A DNA stretch of 64,000 nucleotides from Streptomyces sp. DH12 (lineage in GTDB: Bacteria > Actinomycetota > Actinomycetes > Streptomycetales > Streptomycetaceae), in NCBI RefSeq assembly GCF_020873895.1, contig NZ_JAHWGT010000014.1, forward strand, positions 62,001-126,000. The letters run 5' to 3'. Below are positions 21,438 to 30,408 of the stretch, in pieces. The notes under the pieces are model-generated. The model was not told where the DNA came from. It saw only the letters and a list, made by a program, of their open reading frames with translations, and did not search any database. Numbering within the stretch: position 1 is the first letter of the stretch; each line of letters begins with the position of its first letter. Both the position numbers and the translations under genes were made by a program.

Positions 21438-23024
21438 GTGGACCAGTTGGCTCTGCTTCTCGTACTGCTGCTCGGCGCCCTGCTGACCGTGCCGCTCGGC
21501 GACCGCCTCACCGTGCCGGCGCCGGTCCTCATGACGCTGCTCGGGATCGTCCTCGCCTTCCTGCCGTTCGTACCGAACGTCGACGTCCCGCCCGAGCTCA
21601 TCCTGCCGCTGGTCCTGCCGCCGCTGCTGTACGCCACCGTGCAGCGCACCTCCTGGCGGCAGTACGCCGTCAACAAGCGGCCGATCCTGCTGCTCGCGGT
21701 GGCGCTGGTGCTGGTCACCACGGCCGTCGTCGCCGCCGTCGCGCACACCGTCGTCCCCGGACTGCCCATCGCCGCCGCCGTCGCGCTGGGCGCGCTCGTC
21801 GCCCCGCCCGACCCGATCGCCGCGTCCGCCGTGGCCGGGTCCGTCGGGCTGCCCCGCCGCCTCGTCTCCATCCTGGAGGGCGAGGGCCTGTTCAACGACG
21901 TGACGGCGATCGTCGTCTACCACGTCGCCGTCGGGGCGGTCGTCGCCGGGACCTTCTCCTGGGCCGGCGCCGGCGTCGAGCTGCTGCTCGCGGCGGTCGT
22001 CGCCCTCGCCGTCGGCCTGCTCCTGGGCAAGCTGGGCGCCCGGCTGGCGGGCGCGCTCGACGACGCCACCCTGCGCACCGGACTCACCCTCCTGCTGCCG
22101 TTCGCCGCCTACTCCCTCGCCGAGGAGCTGCACGGCTCCGGCGTCCTGGCGGTCCTGGTCACCGCCCTCGTCCTGGCCCGGCACACCCTCGACGCGGACG
22201 ACGTGACGGGGCGGCTGGCCGGCCGCACCTTCTGGGAGATCGTCGACACCCTCGTCACCGGCGTCGCCTTCGGGCTGGTCGGGTTGGAGCTCAGCGCCGT
22301 GTTCGGGTTCGCCGAGGGGCGCCTGACGCACATGCTCGGCTGGGGCGCGGTGGTCGTCGCGACCGTCGTCGGGGTGCGGCTGCTGTGGCTGCTGCCGGCG
22401 ACCTGGTTCGCCAAGCGGCTCCACACGCGCCGCGCGTCGGCCGAGGAGATCCCGATGAGCTGGCGGGAGACCGTCGTCATGTGGTGGTCGGGGATGCGCG
22501 GTGTCGCGTCCGTCGCGCTGGCGCTGGCCATCCCGCTCACCACCGACGACGGCCGCCCGTTCCCCGGTCGTGACGAGATCCTCTTCATCGCCTTCTGCGT
22601 GATCGTCGCCACCCTGGTCTTCCAGGGGCTCACGCTGCCCTGGCTCGTCGGCCGGCTGGGGGTGCGCGCCGACAGCGACGAGGAGCGGCGCCTCGAACGG
22701 GACCTCGCGCTGCGCGCCGCCCTCGCCGCGAAACGGCGGCTGAAGGAGATCCAGCGCACCGAGGGACTGCCCGAGGAACTGGTCGAGCGGCTGCGGCGGA
22801 CGGCCCTCGACATCGGGGCGCGCATCAGCCCGGACCTGGTCGACGAGGAGCGGCGGGTCGCCTACGAACGGCGTGCCGAGGACTTCCGTACCGTCCACCG
22901 CGTCCAGCACGAGCTGCTCTCCGCCGCCCGGCACGAGGTCCTCGCGGCACGCAACGAACCCGGCGCCGACCCGGAGGTCGTCGACCGGGTGCTGTACCAG
23001 CTCGACGTGCGCAGCCTGCGCTGA
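21438..23024 (+). CDS. CPA1 family Na+/H+ antiporter
   Basis: 528 residues. An N-terminal Na/H exchanger domain of about 12 membrane segments spans residues 1-410, with PPDPIAASAVAGSVG and LEGEGLFND, the core ion-binding helices of the NhaP/CPA1 group, and SGMRGVASVALALAIP. A charged cytoplasmic tail of about 115 residues follows. It should exchange Na+ (or K+) for protons at the plasma membrane and aid pH and salt balance. GTG start at 21438 after a GTGGAGGG stretch. It converges with the MscS gene. Confidence 0.93.
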   Translation: MDQLALLLVLLLGALLTVPLGDRLTVPAPVLMTLLGIVLAFLPFVPNVDVPPELILPLVLPPLLYATVQRTSWRQYAVNKRPILLLAVALVLVTTAVVAAVAHTVVPGLPIAAAVALGALVAPPDPIAASAVAGSVGLPRRLVSILEGEGLFNDVTAIVVYHVAVGAVVAGTFSWAGAGVELLLAAVVALAVGLLLGKLGARLAGALDDATLRTGLTLLLPFAAYSLAEELHGSGVLAVLVTALVLARHTLDADDVTGRLAGRTFWEIVDTLVTGVAFGLVGLELSAVFGFAEGRLTHMLGWGAVVVATVVGVRLLWLLPATWFAKRLHTRRASAEEIPMSWRETVVMWWSGMRGVASVALALAIPLTTDDGRPFPGRDEILFIAFCVIVATLVFQGLTLPWLVGRLGVRADSDEERRLERDLALRAALAAKRRLKEIQRTEGLPEELVERLRRTALDIGARISPDLVDEERRVAYERRAEDFRTVHRVQHELLSAARHEVLAARNEPGADPEVVDRVLYQLDVRSLR

Positions 23025-23066
23025 CCCGGGACCGTACCGGCGCACCCGCGGGCGCACCGGCGGGCG

Positions 23067-24281
23067 TCAGCGCCGGGCGCGGCGGACCCGGTCGCGCTCG
23101 AGGGTCGGCCCGTGCTCGGTCCGCCGGTCGCGTTCCGGTCCGCGCCCGAGGTCGGGGCGCTCCCGGTCGGCTCCGCCGGGGCCGTCGGCACGCTCGGCGC
23201 CGTCCGGGCGGACGCCGTCGAGGCGGGCGGGGCCGTCGGTCCGGCCGGGCGCCGCCGTGGTGGCCACCCGCGGCAGGGCGTACGGGTGGTGCTCCGTGAG
23301 CCAGGCGACGAGCTGCTCGCGCACGGCGCACCGCAGCGTCCAGACGTCGTCGGCGTTGCGGGCGGTGACCACCGCCCGGACGACCACCGTGCTCGGGGTG
23401 GTGTCCGTGACGGCGAGCGACCAGCTGCGGCCGTCCCACTCCGGCGACTCCTGAAGGAGCCGGTGCAGCCGTTCCCGCATGAGCGGGACCGGGGCGGCGT
23501 GGTCCAGGTGGAAGTAGACGGTCCCGGTGATCTGGGCGCCGCCGCGCGACCAGTTCTCGAAGGGCTTGCTGGTGAAGTACGAGACGGGCATCGTGATCCG
23601 GCGCTCGTCCCAGGTCCGGACGGTGAGGAAGGTCAGCGTGACCTCCTCGACCGTGCCCCACTCGCCGTCCACCACCACGGTGTCCCCTATGCGCACCATG
23701 TCGCCGAAGGCGATCTGGAAGCCGGCGAAGACGTTGCTCAGGGTGGACTGGGCGGCGACGCCCGCGACGATGCCGAGGATGCCGGCGGAGGCCAGCATCG
23801 AGGTGCCGACGGCCCGGAAGTCGGGGAACGTCAGCAGCATCGCCGCCGTGGCGACCACGGCGACCACCGCCGTGACGATCCGCATGATCAGGGTGACCTG
23901 CGTGCGGACCCGGCGGCGCCGGTCGGCGTTGCGGGTCGCCGCTGCGTAGCGGGTGTACGTCGCCTCGACGACGGCCGACGCGATCCGCACCACCAGCCAC
24001 GCGCTGGCCCCGATCAGCACCAGCGTCAGCGCGCGGCCGATGCCGGCGGCGTGGTCCTGGATGATCCGCCACGCCGTCTGGCGGTACGCCCCGCGCAGCA
24101 GCGCGCTGAGCAGGACGAGCTGGACCGGTATCCGGCAGCGCCGCAGCAGCCCCCACAGCGGGGTGCGGGTGTGGTGGCGCTCGTCCGCCCGCCGCAGCAG
24201 CAGGTCGGACAGCCAGCCGACGAGCAGGGTGAGGAGGATCGAGCCGCCGAGGACGATCAGGGGGCGCAGTACGTTCTCCAT
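23067..24281 (-). CDS. MscS-family small-conductance mechanosensitive channel
   Basis: 404 residues. N-terminal membrane segments (about 8-28, 60-80 and 88-108), further helices at 130-165, then the pore-lining TM3 and beta domain: SAGILGIVAGVAAQSTLSNV, FGDMVRIGDTVVVDGEWGTV and ITMPVSYFTSKPFENWS. This is the MscS core; the last 70 residues are charged and probably disordered. It should open under hypo-osmotic shock to release solutes. Divergent from the downstream hydrolase gene, whose start is only 38 bases away. Confidence 0.92.
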   Translation of the reverse strand: MENVLRPLIVLGGSILLTLLVGWLSDLLLRRADERHHTRTPLWGLLRRCRIPVQLVLLSALLRGAYRQTAWRIIQDHAAGIGRALTLVLIGASAWLVVRIASAVVEATYTRYAAATRNADRRRRVRTQVTLIMRIVTAVVAVVATAAMLLTFPDFRAVGTSMLASAGILGIVAGVAAQSTLSNVFAGFQIAFGDMVRIGDTVVVDGEWGTVEEVTLTFLTVRTWDERRITMPVSYFTSKPFENWSRGGAQITGTVYFHLDHAAPVPLMRERLHRLLQESPEWDGRSWSLAVTDTTPSTVVVRAVVTARNADDVWTLRCAVREQLVAWLTEHHPYALPRVATTAAPGRTDGPARLDGVRPDGAERADGPGGADRERPDLGRGPERDRRTEHGPTLERDRVRRARR

Positions 24282-24319
24282 GACTCCGGACGCTCGACGT
24301 GGGGTGAAAGGATGACCGG

Positions 24320-24889
24320 ATGGAGATCATGCTGTTCCACTCGGTCTACGGGCCGCGCCCCGCGGTGCACGCCGCCGCGGACCGGCTGCGCGCCGCTGGG
24401 CACCAGGTGCACGTGCCCGACCTCTACGAGGGCCAAACCGCCGCGTCCGTGGAGGAGGGGAGGGAGATCAAGGACCGCATCGGCTGGGAGGAGCTGACCC
24501 GGCGGGCCGTCTCCGCCGCCGCGCCGCACTCCGAGCGGGGTCTCGTGTACGCGGGGTTCTCCCTGGGCGCCGCGTTCGCGCAGGTGCTGGCGGTGGCCGA
24601 CGAGAAGGCACGGGGACTGCTCCTGCTGCACGGCACGTACGACGTGCCGGAGGACGCGTCGGTGGGCGGTCTGCCGGTGCAGCTGCACGTCGCCGACCCC
24701 GATCCGTTCGAGCCGGACGACTGGCTGAACACCTGGTACCTGGAGATGGGGCGGGCCGGCGCGGACGTCGAGGTGCACCGGTACCGGGGTGCCGGCCACC
24801 TGTACACCGACCCGGACCTGCCGGACCACGACGCGGAGGCGGCCGAGCGGACCTGGGCGACGGCCCTGTCGTTCCTCGACGGCCTCTGA
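24320..24889 (+). CDS. Dienelactone hydrolase family protein with Ser nucleophile
   Basis: 189-residue alpha/beta hydrolase of the DLH family. The nucleophile elbow reads GFSLGAAFAQ, with Ser81 where classical dienelactone hydrolases carry Cys. The other likely triad members are Asp126 or Asp128 (VADPDPFEPDDW) and His160 (GAGHLYTDPD). The substrate is unknown; many actinobacterial members with Ser act as small esterases. It is followed by a terminator-like hairpin shared with the convergent protease gene. Confidence 0.86.
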   Translation: MEIMLFHSVYGPRPAVHAAADRLRAAGHQVHVPDLYEGQTAASVEEGREIKDRIGWEELTRRAVSAAAPHSERGLVYAGFSLGAAFAQVLAVADEKARGLLLLHGTYDVPEDASVGGLPVQLHVADPDPFEPDDWLNTWYLEMGRAGADVEVHRYRGAGHLYTDPDLPDHDAEAAERTWATALSFLDGL

Positions 24890-24913
24890 GCCCCCGGGTC
24901 TCCGACGTGCCGG

Positions 24914-24950
24914 GGGGCACGGCGCCGCCGTCGTGGCGGCACCGTGCCCC
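24914..24950. terminator. Bidirectional hairpin between convergent genes
   Basis: GGGGCACGG (24914-24922) pairs with CCGTGCCCC (24942-24950) around an inner GCCGCC/GGCGGC stem. It lies in the 155-base spacer between the hydrolase (plus) and the protease (minus). The rest of the spacer has GTGCGG-type short repeats at about 24998-25033 and no gene. Confidence 0.75.
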
Positions 24951-25044
24951 TCGCCGTCGCGCCCCGGAACCGTTCGGCGGCGCTCCGTCGGCCCGGTGGT
25001 GCGGTGGTGCGGCAGTGCGGTGCGGTGCGGTGACGCGCGGCGGA

Positions 25045-26061
25045 TCAGCGGGTGCGGTACGCCGTCCAGTGGTCCTGCATGCGCTGCACCTGGCCGGCGG
25101 TGAACTGGTGCATGCAGGAGTCGTACGTGTAGTCCATGAAGTTGTGGATCGGGTCGACGCCGGCCTGGCGGGCGCAGGTGTCGCGGCCGGTCGGGCACTG
25201 GTACGCCGGGCTCTTCTCGGCGGCCGTGTCGGCCACGTAGTCGCCCTGGCCGCTGCAGCCGCCCTGGAACGTGTGGTACAGCCCCATCCAGTGGCCGACC
25301 TCGTGGGTGCCGGTGTCGCCCTGGTTGTAGTTGGCCGCGGAGCCGCCGGGCAGGGAGGCGTCGAGGACGACGACGCCGTCCATGGACGGGTTGGAGGCGT
25401 ACGACGTCGGGAACGTCGCCCAGCCGAGCAGGCCGCCGCTGAGGTTGGCGGTGTAGAAGTTGAGCGCGCCGGCGCCGCCCTGGCGGAGCGCGGTCTTCAT
25501 CGCCTTCTCCTCGGGGGAGCCGGAGGAGAGGTTGTACCAGGAGGCGTTGTCCGTGTAGGTGGTGCCGGCCAACGTGAACTGGAAGCCGGTGGCGGTGTTG
25601 CCGCTGCCCTGGCCGCCGAAGGCGGAGTTGAGGACGGACATCTGGTTGTTGATGTCCGTGGCGGTCAGCTTGCCCTTGGTGCCGTCGTGCACGACGTGGA
25701 AGTAGACCGGGATGGTGGTGGCGGCCGCCGCGTCGAACCGGCCGGCGTCCAGGCCCTTGGCCTTCGCGGCCTTCAGCTTCTTGTGGAGGTCGGCCTCCAT
25801 GGCCGCGGCCTTCTCGGCGGTGACCTCGTTGGGCTCGTGCGTGTGGACGTCGCCGGAGGGGCGGGACTCACGGGCGTGCGCGTTCGCGTCCGACTCCTCG
25901 ACGCACTCCTCACCGGCGGCGGCGGCGGCGGCGGCGAGCGGGGCGGTCGCGGCGGCACCGGTGGGCGCGGAGAACGGGAACAGGGCGAGCGTTCCGGCCA
26001 GTACGGCCGTGCCGAGCACGCGGCGGTGCGTTCTCGGGGATATGCGGACAAGAGCACGCAT
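25045..26061 (-). CDS. Secreted zinc metalloprotease, M43 (pappalysin-like) family
   Basis: 338 residues. A signal peptide at about 1-47 (basic start, hydrophobic core, Ala-rich end) predicts export; a propeptide of about 65 residues follows. The catalytic motif [11 protein letters not shown] (253-263) gives the HExxHxxGxxH zinc site, and Met309 in [11 protein letters not shown] is the Met-turn of metzincins. Paired cysteines in the catalytic domain (269, 289, 296, 316) suggest disulfides. It probably cleaves extracellular proteins. No partner gene is adjacent, though the upstream PhoD and a DsbA-like protein also act outside the cell. Confidence 0.93.
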   Translation of the reverse strand: MRALVRISPRTHRRVLGTAVLAGTLALFPFSAPTGAAATAPLAAAAAAAGEECVEESDANAHARESRPSGDVHTHEPNEVTAEKAAAMEADLHKKLKAAKAKGLDAGRFDAAAATTIPVYFHVVHDGTKGKLTATDINNQMSVLNSAFGGQGSGNTATGFQFTLAGTTYTDNASWYNLSSGSPEEKAMKTALRQGGAGALNFYTANLSGGLLGWATFPTSYASNPSMDGVVVLDASLPGGSAANYNQGDTGTHEVGHWMGLYHTFQGGCSGQGDYVADTAAEKSPAYQCPTGRDTCARQAGVDPIHNFMDYTYDSCMHQFTAGQVQRMQDHWTAYRTR

Positions 26062-26359
26062 GGGTGACTCCTCGCGGGGGGACCGGCGGGGGCTTTCCCT
26101 GCCGACGCCCGGAGGTTACGTGGTCATGTCAGAAGTGCAGCAGGAGTGATCCGGCCCAATCAATCGTTGAGGAGATGGAGGCATCCGGGAGAAATCCTGC
26201 GGTCCATCCCGAGGGTCGAGACCAGCTCGTAACGAATCAGCCACCGGTGTCGGGTGGTGTGTCCGGATTCGATCTTCGGAACACACCGCCCGTCACACGG
26301 CTGTGATCTCGGTTTGACACCCGTCGGGTTGGCTGAAAATCGCCCCTCGGGTCACCTCA
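26062..26359 (-). promoter_or_regulatory. Spacer upstream of the metalloprotease
   Basis: 298 bases, both flanking genes on the minus strand, no supported gene. It holds a hairpin with one bulge, GGTGTGTCCG (26256-26265) and CGGAACACACC (26277-26287), and a small repeat ACCCG-A-CGGGT near 26317-26330. Either could end the phoD transcript. The protease promoter should lie in the 26080-26240 part, which is less GC-rich than its surroundings, but no clear -35/-10 pair was found. Confidence 0.4.
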
Positions 26360-28033
26360 TCACACCGGGGAGTACACCCGCTCGACCTTCTGCGTTCCGT
26401 TGAGCGTGCGGTACGACCGGGCCCACTTCGCCGAGGCGCCCGGCTTCCTGCGGTCGGAAAGCACGAAGTAGTCCATCTGTGCGCGCTCGGTCGTCACGTC
26501 GAGCACGCCGTACCCGTGGTGGTCCATGTCCAGCCAGTGCACATGGCTGTTGGCCGCCTTGATCGCCGCGGCGGCGACCGCCGACGCGGTGTTCGCCGGG
26601 ACGCGCAGGATGTCGTCGAGGTTGTCCGAGGTCACCGAGGTGACGACGAACTCCGTCGCCGCGGACGGTGACTTGGGGTAGGTGGCGGCCGTGACGGGCA
26701 CGTCGTTGGCCCACGCCATGTGGATGTCACCGGTGAGGAACACGGTGTTGCGCACCGCCCGCTCCTGGAGGTGGGCCAGCAGCTCGCGCCGGTCGTCGGT
26801 GTAGCCGTCCCACTGGTCGACGTTGATCGCGAGCCCGCCGGCCGGCAGACCCAGCAGCTCGGCCACCGGCTTCAGCAGGTGCGCCGGGAGCGAGCCGAAG
26901 GCGACCGGCGAGATCATCACCGAGGTGCCGACCAGCCGCCAGGCCGCGTCCGAGGAGGCCAGCCCGGCCTTCAGCCAGTCCAGCTGGGCGCGGCCGGTGA
27001 TCGTGCGCTCCGGGTCGTCGACCTTGCCGCTGCCCACGGTGACCTGCTGGGAGCGGAACGAGCGCAGGTCGAGCAGGTGCAGGTCGGCGAGCCTGCCGTA
27101 GCGCAGCCGCCGGTAGACCGTGCCCTCGGCCGAGGTGCGCACCGGCATCCACTCGAAGTAGGCGCGCTTCGCGGCGGCCACCCGCGAGGCCCAGTCGCCC
27201 TCGGTCCCCGGCGTGTGGTTGTCGGCCCCGCCCGACCACGTGTCGTCGGCGAACTCGTGGTCGTCCCATATCGCGATCACCGCGTGGGCGGCGTGCAGCG
27301 CCTGGAGGTCCGGGTCCGTCTTGTACGTGGCGTGCCGGATCCGGTAGTCGGCCAGGGTGACCGTCTCGTGGCGGGGCTCGTGCGGGCGCAGGACGCGGGA
27401 GGTCTTGGGGTAGGAGCCGGAACCGTACTCGTATATGTAGTCGCCCAGGTGGAGGACCGCGTCGAGGTCGGCGCGCGCGGCCAGGTGCCGGTAGGCGGCG
27501 AAGTAGCCCGCCTCCCAGTTCGCGCAGGACACGACGCCGAACCGGACGCCCGGCGTGGCGTCGTCGTACCCGGGCGTGGTGCGGGTCCGGCCGACCGGCG
27601 AGAGGGCGGCGGCGGTGCCGCCGTCCGTGCCGGCCGCGAAGCGGAACCAGTACGTGGTGGCCGGGCGCAGGCCGCGCACGTCCACCTTGACGGTGTGGTC
27701 GGTGTCGGCGCTCGCGGTGACCGCTCCCCGGGCGGCGATCCGGGTGAACCCGCGGTCCTCGGCGACCTCCCATCTGACCTCGGTGTCGGCGCCCTCGCCC
27801 GATCCGGGCAGGGCGTCGGGGGAGGGGGTCACGCGGGTCCAGAGCAGGACCCCGTCGGGGAGCGGGTCGCCCGAGGCGACGCCGTGGAGGAAGGCGGGGG
27901 CCCGGACGTCCGCGGCGGCGGGGGAGGCGGCCGTGGAGACGAGCGCGGGCGCGGCGACGGCCGTGACGGCGGCGGCCTTGACGACGGTGCGGCGGCTGGG
28001 AGCCGCGGTGCGGATGAGGTTTCGACTGGTCAC
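26360..28033 (-). CDS. phoD: Secreted alkaline phosphatase PhoD
   Basis: 557 residues. A twin-arginine signal with [11 protein letters not shown] (Arg14-Arg15) and an Ala-rich h-region ending near residue 41 predicts Tat export. The PhoD N-domain (about 45-140) precedes the metallophosphatase domain with [32 protein letters not shown] and [10 protein letters not shown], the Ca/Fe-binding residues of the family. It releases phosphate from phosphodiesters such as teichoic acids. PhoD genes in Streptomyces are induced by phosphate starvation through PhoP; loosely matching direct repeats lie upstream at 28085-28113. Confidence 0.95.
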   Translation of the reverse strand: MTSRNLIRTAAPSRRTVVKAAAVTAVAAPALVSTAASPAAADVRAPAFLHGVASGDPLPDGVLLWTRVTPSPDALPGSGEGADTEVRWEVAEDRGFTRIAARGAVTASADTDHTVKVDVRGLRPATTYWFRFAAGTDGGTAAALSPVGRTRTTPGYDDATPGVRFGVVSCANWEAGYFAAYRHLAARADLDAVLHLGDYIYEYGSGSYPKTSRVLRPHEPRHETVTLADYRIRHATYKTDPDLQALHAAHAVIAIWDDHEFADDTWSGGADNHTPGTEGDWASRVAAAKRAYFEWMPVRTSAEGTVYRRLRYGRLADLHLLDLRSFRSQQVTVGSGKVDDPERTITGRAQLDWLKAGLASSDAAWRLVGTSVMISPVAFGSLPAHLLKPVAELLGLPAGGLAINVDQWDGYTDDRRELLAHLQERAVRNTVFLTGDIHMAWANDVPVTAATYPKSPSAATEFVVTSVTSDNLDDILRVPANTASAVAAAAIKAANSHVHWLDMDHHGYGVLDVTTERAQMDYFVLSDRRKPGASAKWARSYRTLNGTQKVERVYSPV

Positions 28034-28065
28034 GGGCGCTCAGATTACTGAGCGGTAGAGAGCGC

Positions 28066-28095
28066 GGCGGGCGAACTCCCCTGAGTTCGCCCGCC
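28066..28095. terminator. Perfect inverted repeat between small secreted protein and phoD
   Basis: GGCGGGCGAACTC (28066-28078) and its exact complement (28083-28095), loop CCCT. Both neighbouring genes are on the minus strand, so it may end the transcript of the upstream secreted-protein gene or shape the phoD leader, whose start is 32 bases away. It also includes one of the GTTCGCC units discussed as a PhoP-box candidate. Confidence 0.6.
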
Positions 28096-28185
28096 TGTTG
28101 GCCGGAATTCGCGCCTGGTCGACCTCGCCGTCAGCGGGCCTCACCGGTGGTCATTCGGCGAGGTCGCGGTGGGGCGAGGCCGATG

Positions 28186-28590
28186 TCAGGCGACGCCGCC
28201 CTGCTTGGTGGCGCAGAACTCCTCGCGGCCGTCCGCCCCGTCCTTGAGGCAGACGCGCACGGTCACCTTGGTGCCCTCGGGGAGGTCCCAGCTCCCGCTC
28301 CCGCAGCTGTTGTCCGCGCCGTTGGCGTCCTGGACCACCTGCCGGTAGCTACCGGTCGAGGTGCGGTAGTGGAGCTCGCCGTGGACCCTCTTGCCGTCCG
28401 CCCGCGTGTCGCAGACGTCGAGGCGGTCGCCGTTGGAGACGAACTTGGCCCAGCCGCCCCAGCCGGCGTCGTTGGTGTAGGCGATGGCGTCCGTGCCGGC
28501 CATGGCCGGGCTGACGCCCATCACGAACGCGGCGCCCGCGGCGGCGGCCACGACGGCTCCCCGCTTCTTCATCCTGGTGTTGACGCGCAT
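28186..28590 (-). CDS. Small secreted Cys-containing protein, unknown function
   Basis: 134 residues. A typical Sec signal peptide (basic start, Ala-rich core) ends with AMA before GTDAIAYTN, giving a mature protein of about 103 residues. The mature part has four cysteines (in DVCDTR, NSCGSG, RVCLKDG and EFCATK) that could form two disulfides, and Trp/Gly-rich beta-like segments. I do not recognise a family with a known role. It lies downstream of a DsbA-like protein, separated by a terminator. The start ATG at 28590 has GGGAGGG upstream (28597-28603). Confidence 0.8.
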   Translation of the reverse strand: MRVNTRMKKRGAVVAAAAGAAFVMGVSPAMAGTDAIAYTNDAGWGGWAKFVSNGDRLDVCDTRADGKRVHGELHYRTSTGSYRQVVQDANGADNSCGSGSWDLPEGTKVTVRVCLKDGADGREEFCATKQGGVA

Positions 28591-28720
28591 GACTGCATCC
28601 CTCCCGTTTCTGTTCAGATGATCATGCGGAAACGATCTTTCTTCGAAGTCCGTGGCGTGTCAACCGAGTTGGGGGCCACCCCGCGCGGGGGCGGTCGGGA
28701 ATGCGGCCGAAAACAGGGGG

Positions 28721-28757
28721 AGGGGGAGGCGCGGCCGTCACGGCCCCGCCTCCCCCT
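28721..28757 (-). terminator. Terminator after the DsbA-like gene
   Basis: 16-base arms AGGGGGAGGCGCGGCC (28721-28736) and 28742-28757, one mismatch, loop 5 bases; 20 bases past the stop of the DsbA-like gene on the minus strand. Confidence 0.8.
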
Positions 28758-28776
28758 CCGCGGGGTACGCCTCTGA

Positions 28777-29616
28777 TCAGCCCTTCAGGGCCTTCTCCAT
28801 CGCCGTGGTGAACTCGGCCGCCGTCATGGGCGCGTTCTTGCCGTTCGCGTCCGTCACCGGCTTGCCGTCCATCCTCAGGCTCGGGGTGCCCGTGACGCCG
28901 CTCTTGTCGAAGGTCTCGGACATCTTCAGCGCCCAGGCGTCGAAGGTGCCCTCCTCGACGTTCTTCTTGAACGCGGCGTTGTCCTTGAGTGCCGGGACCG
29001 CCTCGGCGATCTTCAGGATGTACGAGTCCTTGCCGAGCTCGTCCTTCGACTCCTCCGGGTGGAACTTCGTCGAGTACATCGCCGCCTTGAACTTCATGAA
29101 CGCGTCAGGGCTCACGTCGAGCGCGGCGCCCAGCGCCGACAGGGCGTTCTTCGAGCCCTCGCCGTTCGAGCCGATCCGGCCCTTCTCGATGGAGTCGCCG
29201 TCGAGGAAGGTGGCACCCACATACTGGATCTTGTACTTGCCCGCCTCGACGTCCTTCTCCAGGGTCGGGCCGACCTGCTGCTCGAAGATGGCGCAGACCG
29301 GGCAGCGCGAGTCCTCGAAGAGCTGGAGGGTCTTCTTCGCGCCCGGCTTGCCGATGACGACCGTGGTGCCGTTCTCGCCGGTGGTGTTCTTCGGCGCCTT
29401 GACGTCCTTCACCTGCTTGGCGGCCTCCCAGTGGGAGGGCTTGTTGGCCTGGACGACCGCGTAGCCGATGCCGGCCGCGAGGCCGAGCGCGGCCAGGACG
29501 GAGACGCCGACGGTGATCTGCCGCCGCGTCTTCTCCCGCTTGGCCTGGCGCGCCCGCTCCTCGCGGAGCCGTTCGCGGGCCGCTGCCTTGTTGGCCTGCT
29601 TGTTGCGTGCGCTCAT
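28777..29616 (-). CDS. Membrane-anchored DsbA-like thiol oxidoreductase (CPVC)
   Basis: 279 residues. A highly charged cytoplasmic start (about 1-33) and one membrane segment (about 34-55) anchor an extracytoplasmic thioredoxin_4/DsbA domain. The active site is CPVC at 105-108 and the cis-proline loop is VTGTPSLRM. It should catalyse thiol-disulfide exchange on exported proteins. The gene for a multi-pass membrane protein lies 54 bases upstream on the same strand, a likely redox partner by context only. A second DsbA-like protein with CPAC is encoded at 58.4 kb. Confidence 0.92.
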   Translation of the reverse strand: MSARNKQANKAAARERLREERARQAKREKTRRQITVGVSVLAALGLAAGIGYAVVQANKPSHWEAAKQVKDVKAPKNTTGENGTTVVIGKPGAKKTLQLFEDSRCPVCAIFEQQVGPTLEKDVEAGKYKIQYVGATFLDGDSIEKGRIGSNGEGSKNALSALGAALDVSPDAFMKFKAAMYSTKFHPEESKDELGKDSYILKIAEAVPALKDNAAFKKNVEEGTFDAWALKMSETFDKSGVTGTPSLRMDGKPVTDANGKNAPMTAAEFTTAMEKALKG

Positions 29617-29670
29617 GGTGGTGTCTTCTCCGTCGTGTGTGGGGGATGGTCGTGTCCGAGGAATGCCGGG

Positions 29671-30375
29671 TCAGGCCGTGACGGCCCGGCGCGGCGGTCC
29701 CCTCCGCCCGACGGAGTGCACCAGCAGCCGGCGGTGCGCGGCGGTGCGCGGGCGGGCGCCGGCGCGCGGCGTCGCCCGGGGCGCGAGCCCCCGGGCGGAG
29801 ACCACCGCCCAGGCCACCAGCAGCGGACGGAACGTCGACACCGCCACCGCGCGCAGCACCCGCGCCAGCGCCGCCTCGCCCCGCCGCAGCCACGCCGCGG
29901 CGAGCAGCCCCACCGCGACGTGCGCGGCCAGCAGCAGCCACGGCACCGACGGGTCGGCGGAGTGCAGGAGCGCGGCCGCCGCCGTCTCGGGCACGGCGAC
30001 CCCCGACAGGGGCGTGCCCACCGCGTCACCGCAGAGCACGTCGACGCCGACCGCGCGCAGCGAGCCGGCCACCGGGCCGCCCGAGAGGCCATAGCAGGCG
30101 TGCTGCCCCGCGGTGAACGCGGTGTCCGCGGCCAGCTCCAGCGGGACGAGCAGCCCCGCTATGGGCCAGAAGCCGCGCTCCCGGCCGGCCAGCGCGTAGG
30201 CGACGGCGAAGACCCCGGCCGCGACGAGCAGCACAGCGGTCAGCGGGAGCGGCACCCGGGAGAGCAGCACGTGGGAGGCGGCGGACAGCGTCACGACCAG
30301 AGCCGTGAAGATCGCTGCCCGCGCCCCCCTGAGCTGGGTCCCGGCCATGTCGTCCATCGTCCGAGAGTGTGCCAC
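29671..30375 (-). CDS. Multi-pass membrane protein next to DsbA-like gene, unknown function
   Basis: 234 residues with about four to five hydrophobic segments (about 20-37, 42-62, 70-85, 140-162 and 185-200) and a basic, Arg/Pro-rich C-terminus. No family with known function recognised. It is upstream of the DsbA-like gene in the same direction. The longest start is GTG at 30375, but ATG at 30357 or 30348 would also serve; none has a clear ribosome site. Two central cysteines (near 93 and 114) could support a redox role, but this is speculation. Confidence 0.72.
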   Translation of the reverse strand: MAHSRTMDDMAGTQLRGARAAIFTALVVTLSAASHVLLSRVPLPLTAVLLVAAGVFAVAYALAGRERGFWPIAGLLVPLELAADTAFTAGQHACYGLSGGPVAGSLRAVGVDVLCGDAVGTPLSGVAVPETAAAALLHSADPSVPWLLLAAHVAVGLLAAAWLRRGEAALARVLRAVAVSTFRPLLVAWAVVSARGLAPRATPRAGARPRTAAHRRLLVHSVGRRGPPRRAVTA

Positions 30376-30386
30376 GCGCGACTGTA

Positions 30387-30396
30387 AGGGGCCCCT
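30387..30396. repeat. 10-base palindrome after the DUF2252 gene
   Basis: AGGGGCCCCT, within TAAGGGGCCCCTAAAAG, in the 33-base spacer between the DUF2252 stop and the next minus-strand start. It may be a weak terminator or part of the promoter of the membrane protein gene. Confidence 0.35.
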
Positions 30397-30408
30397 AAAA
30401 GGTGATGA

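Noticed and set aside
24998-25033. GTGCGG-type short repeats between convergent genes
   Set aside because: Short and imperfect; probably simple-sequence noise, no structural or coding meaning apparent.
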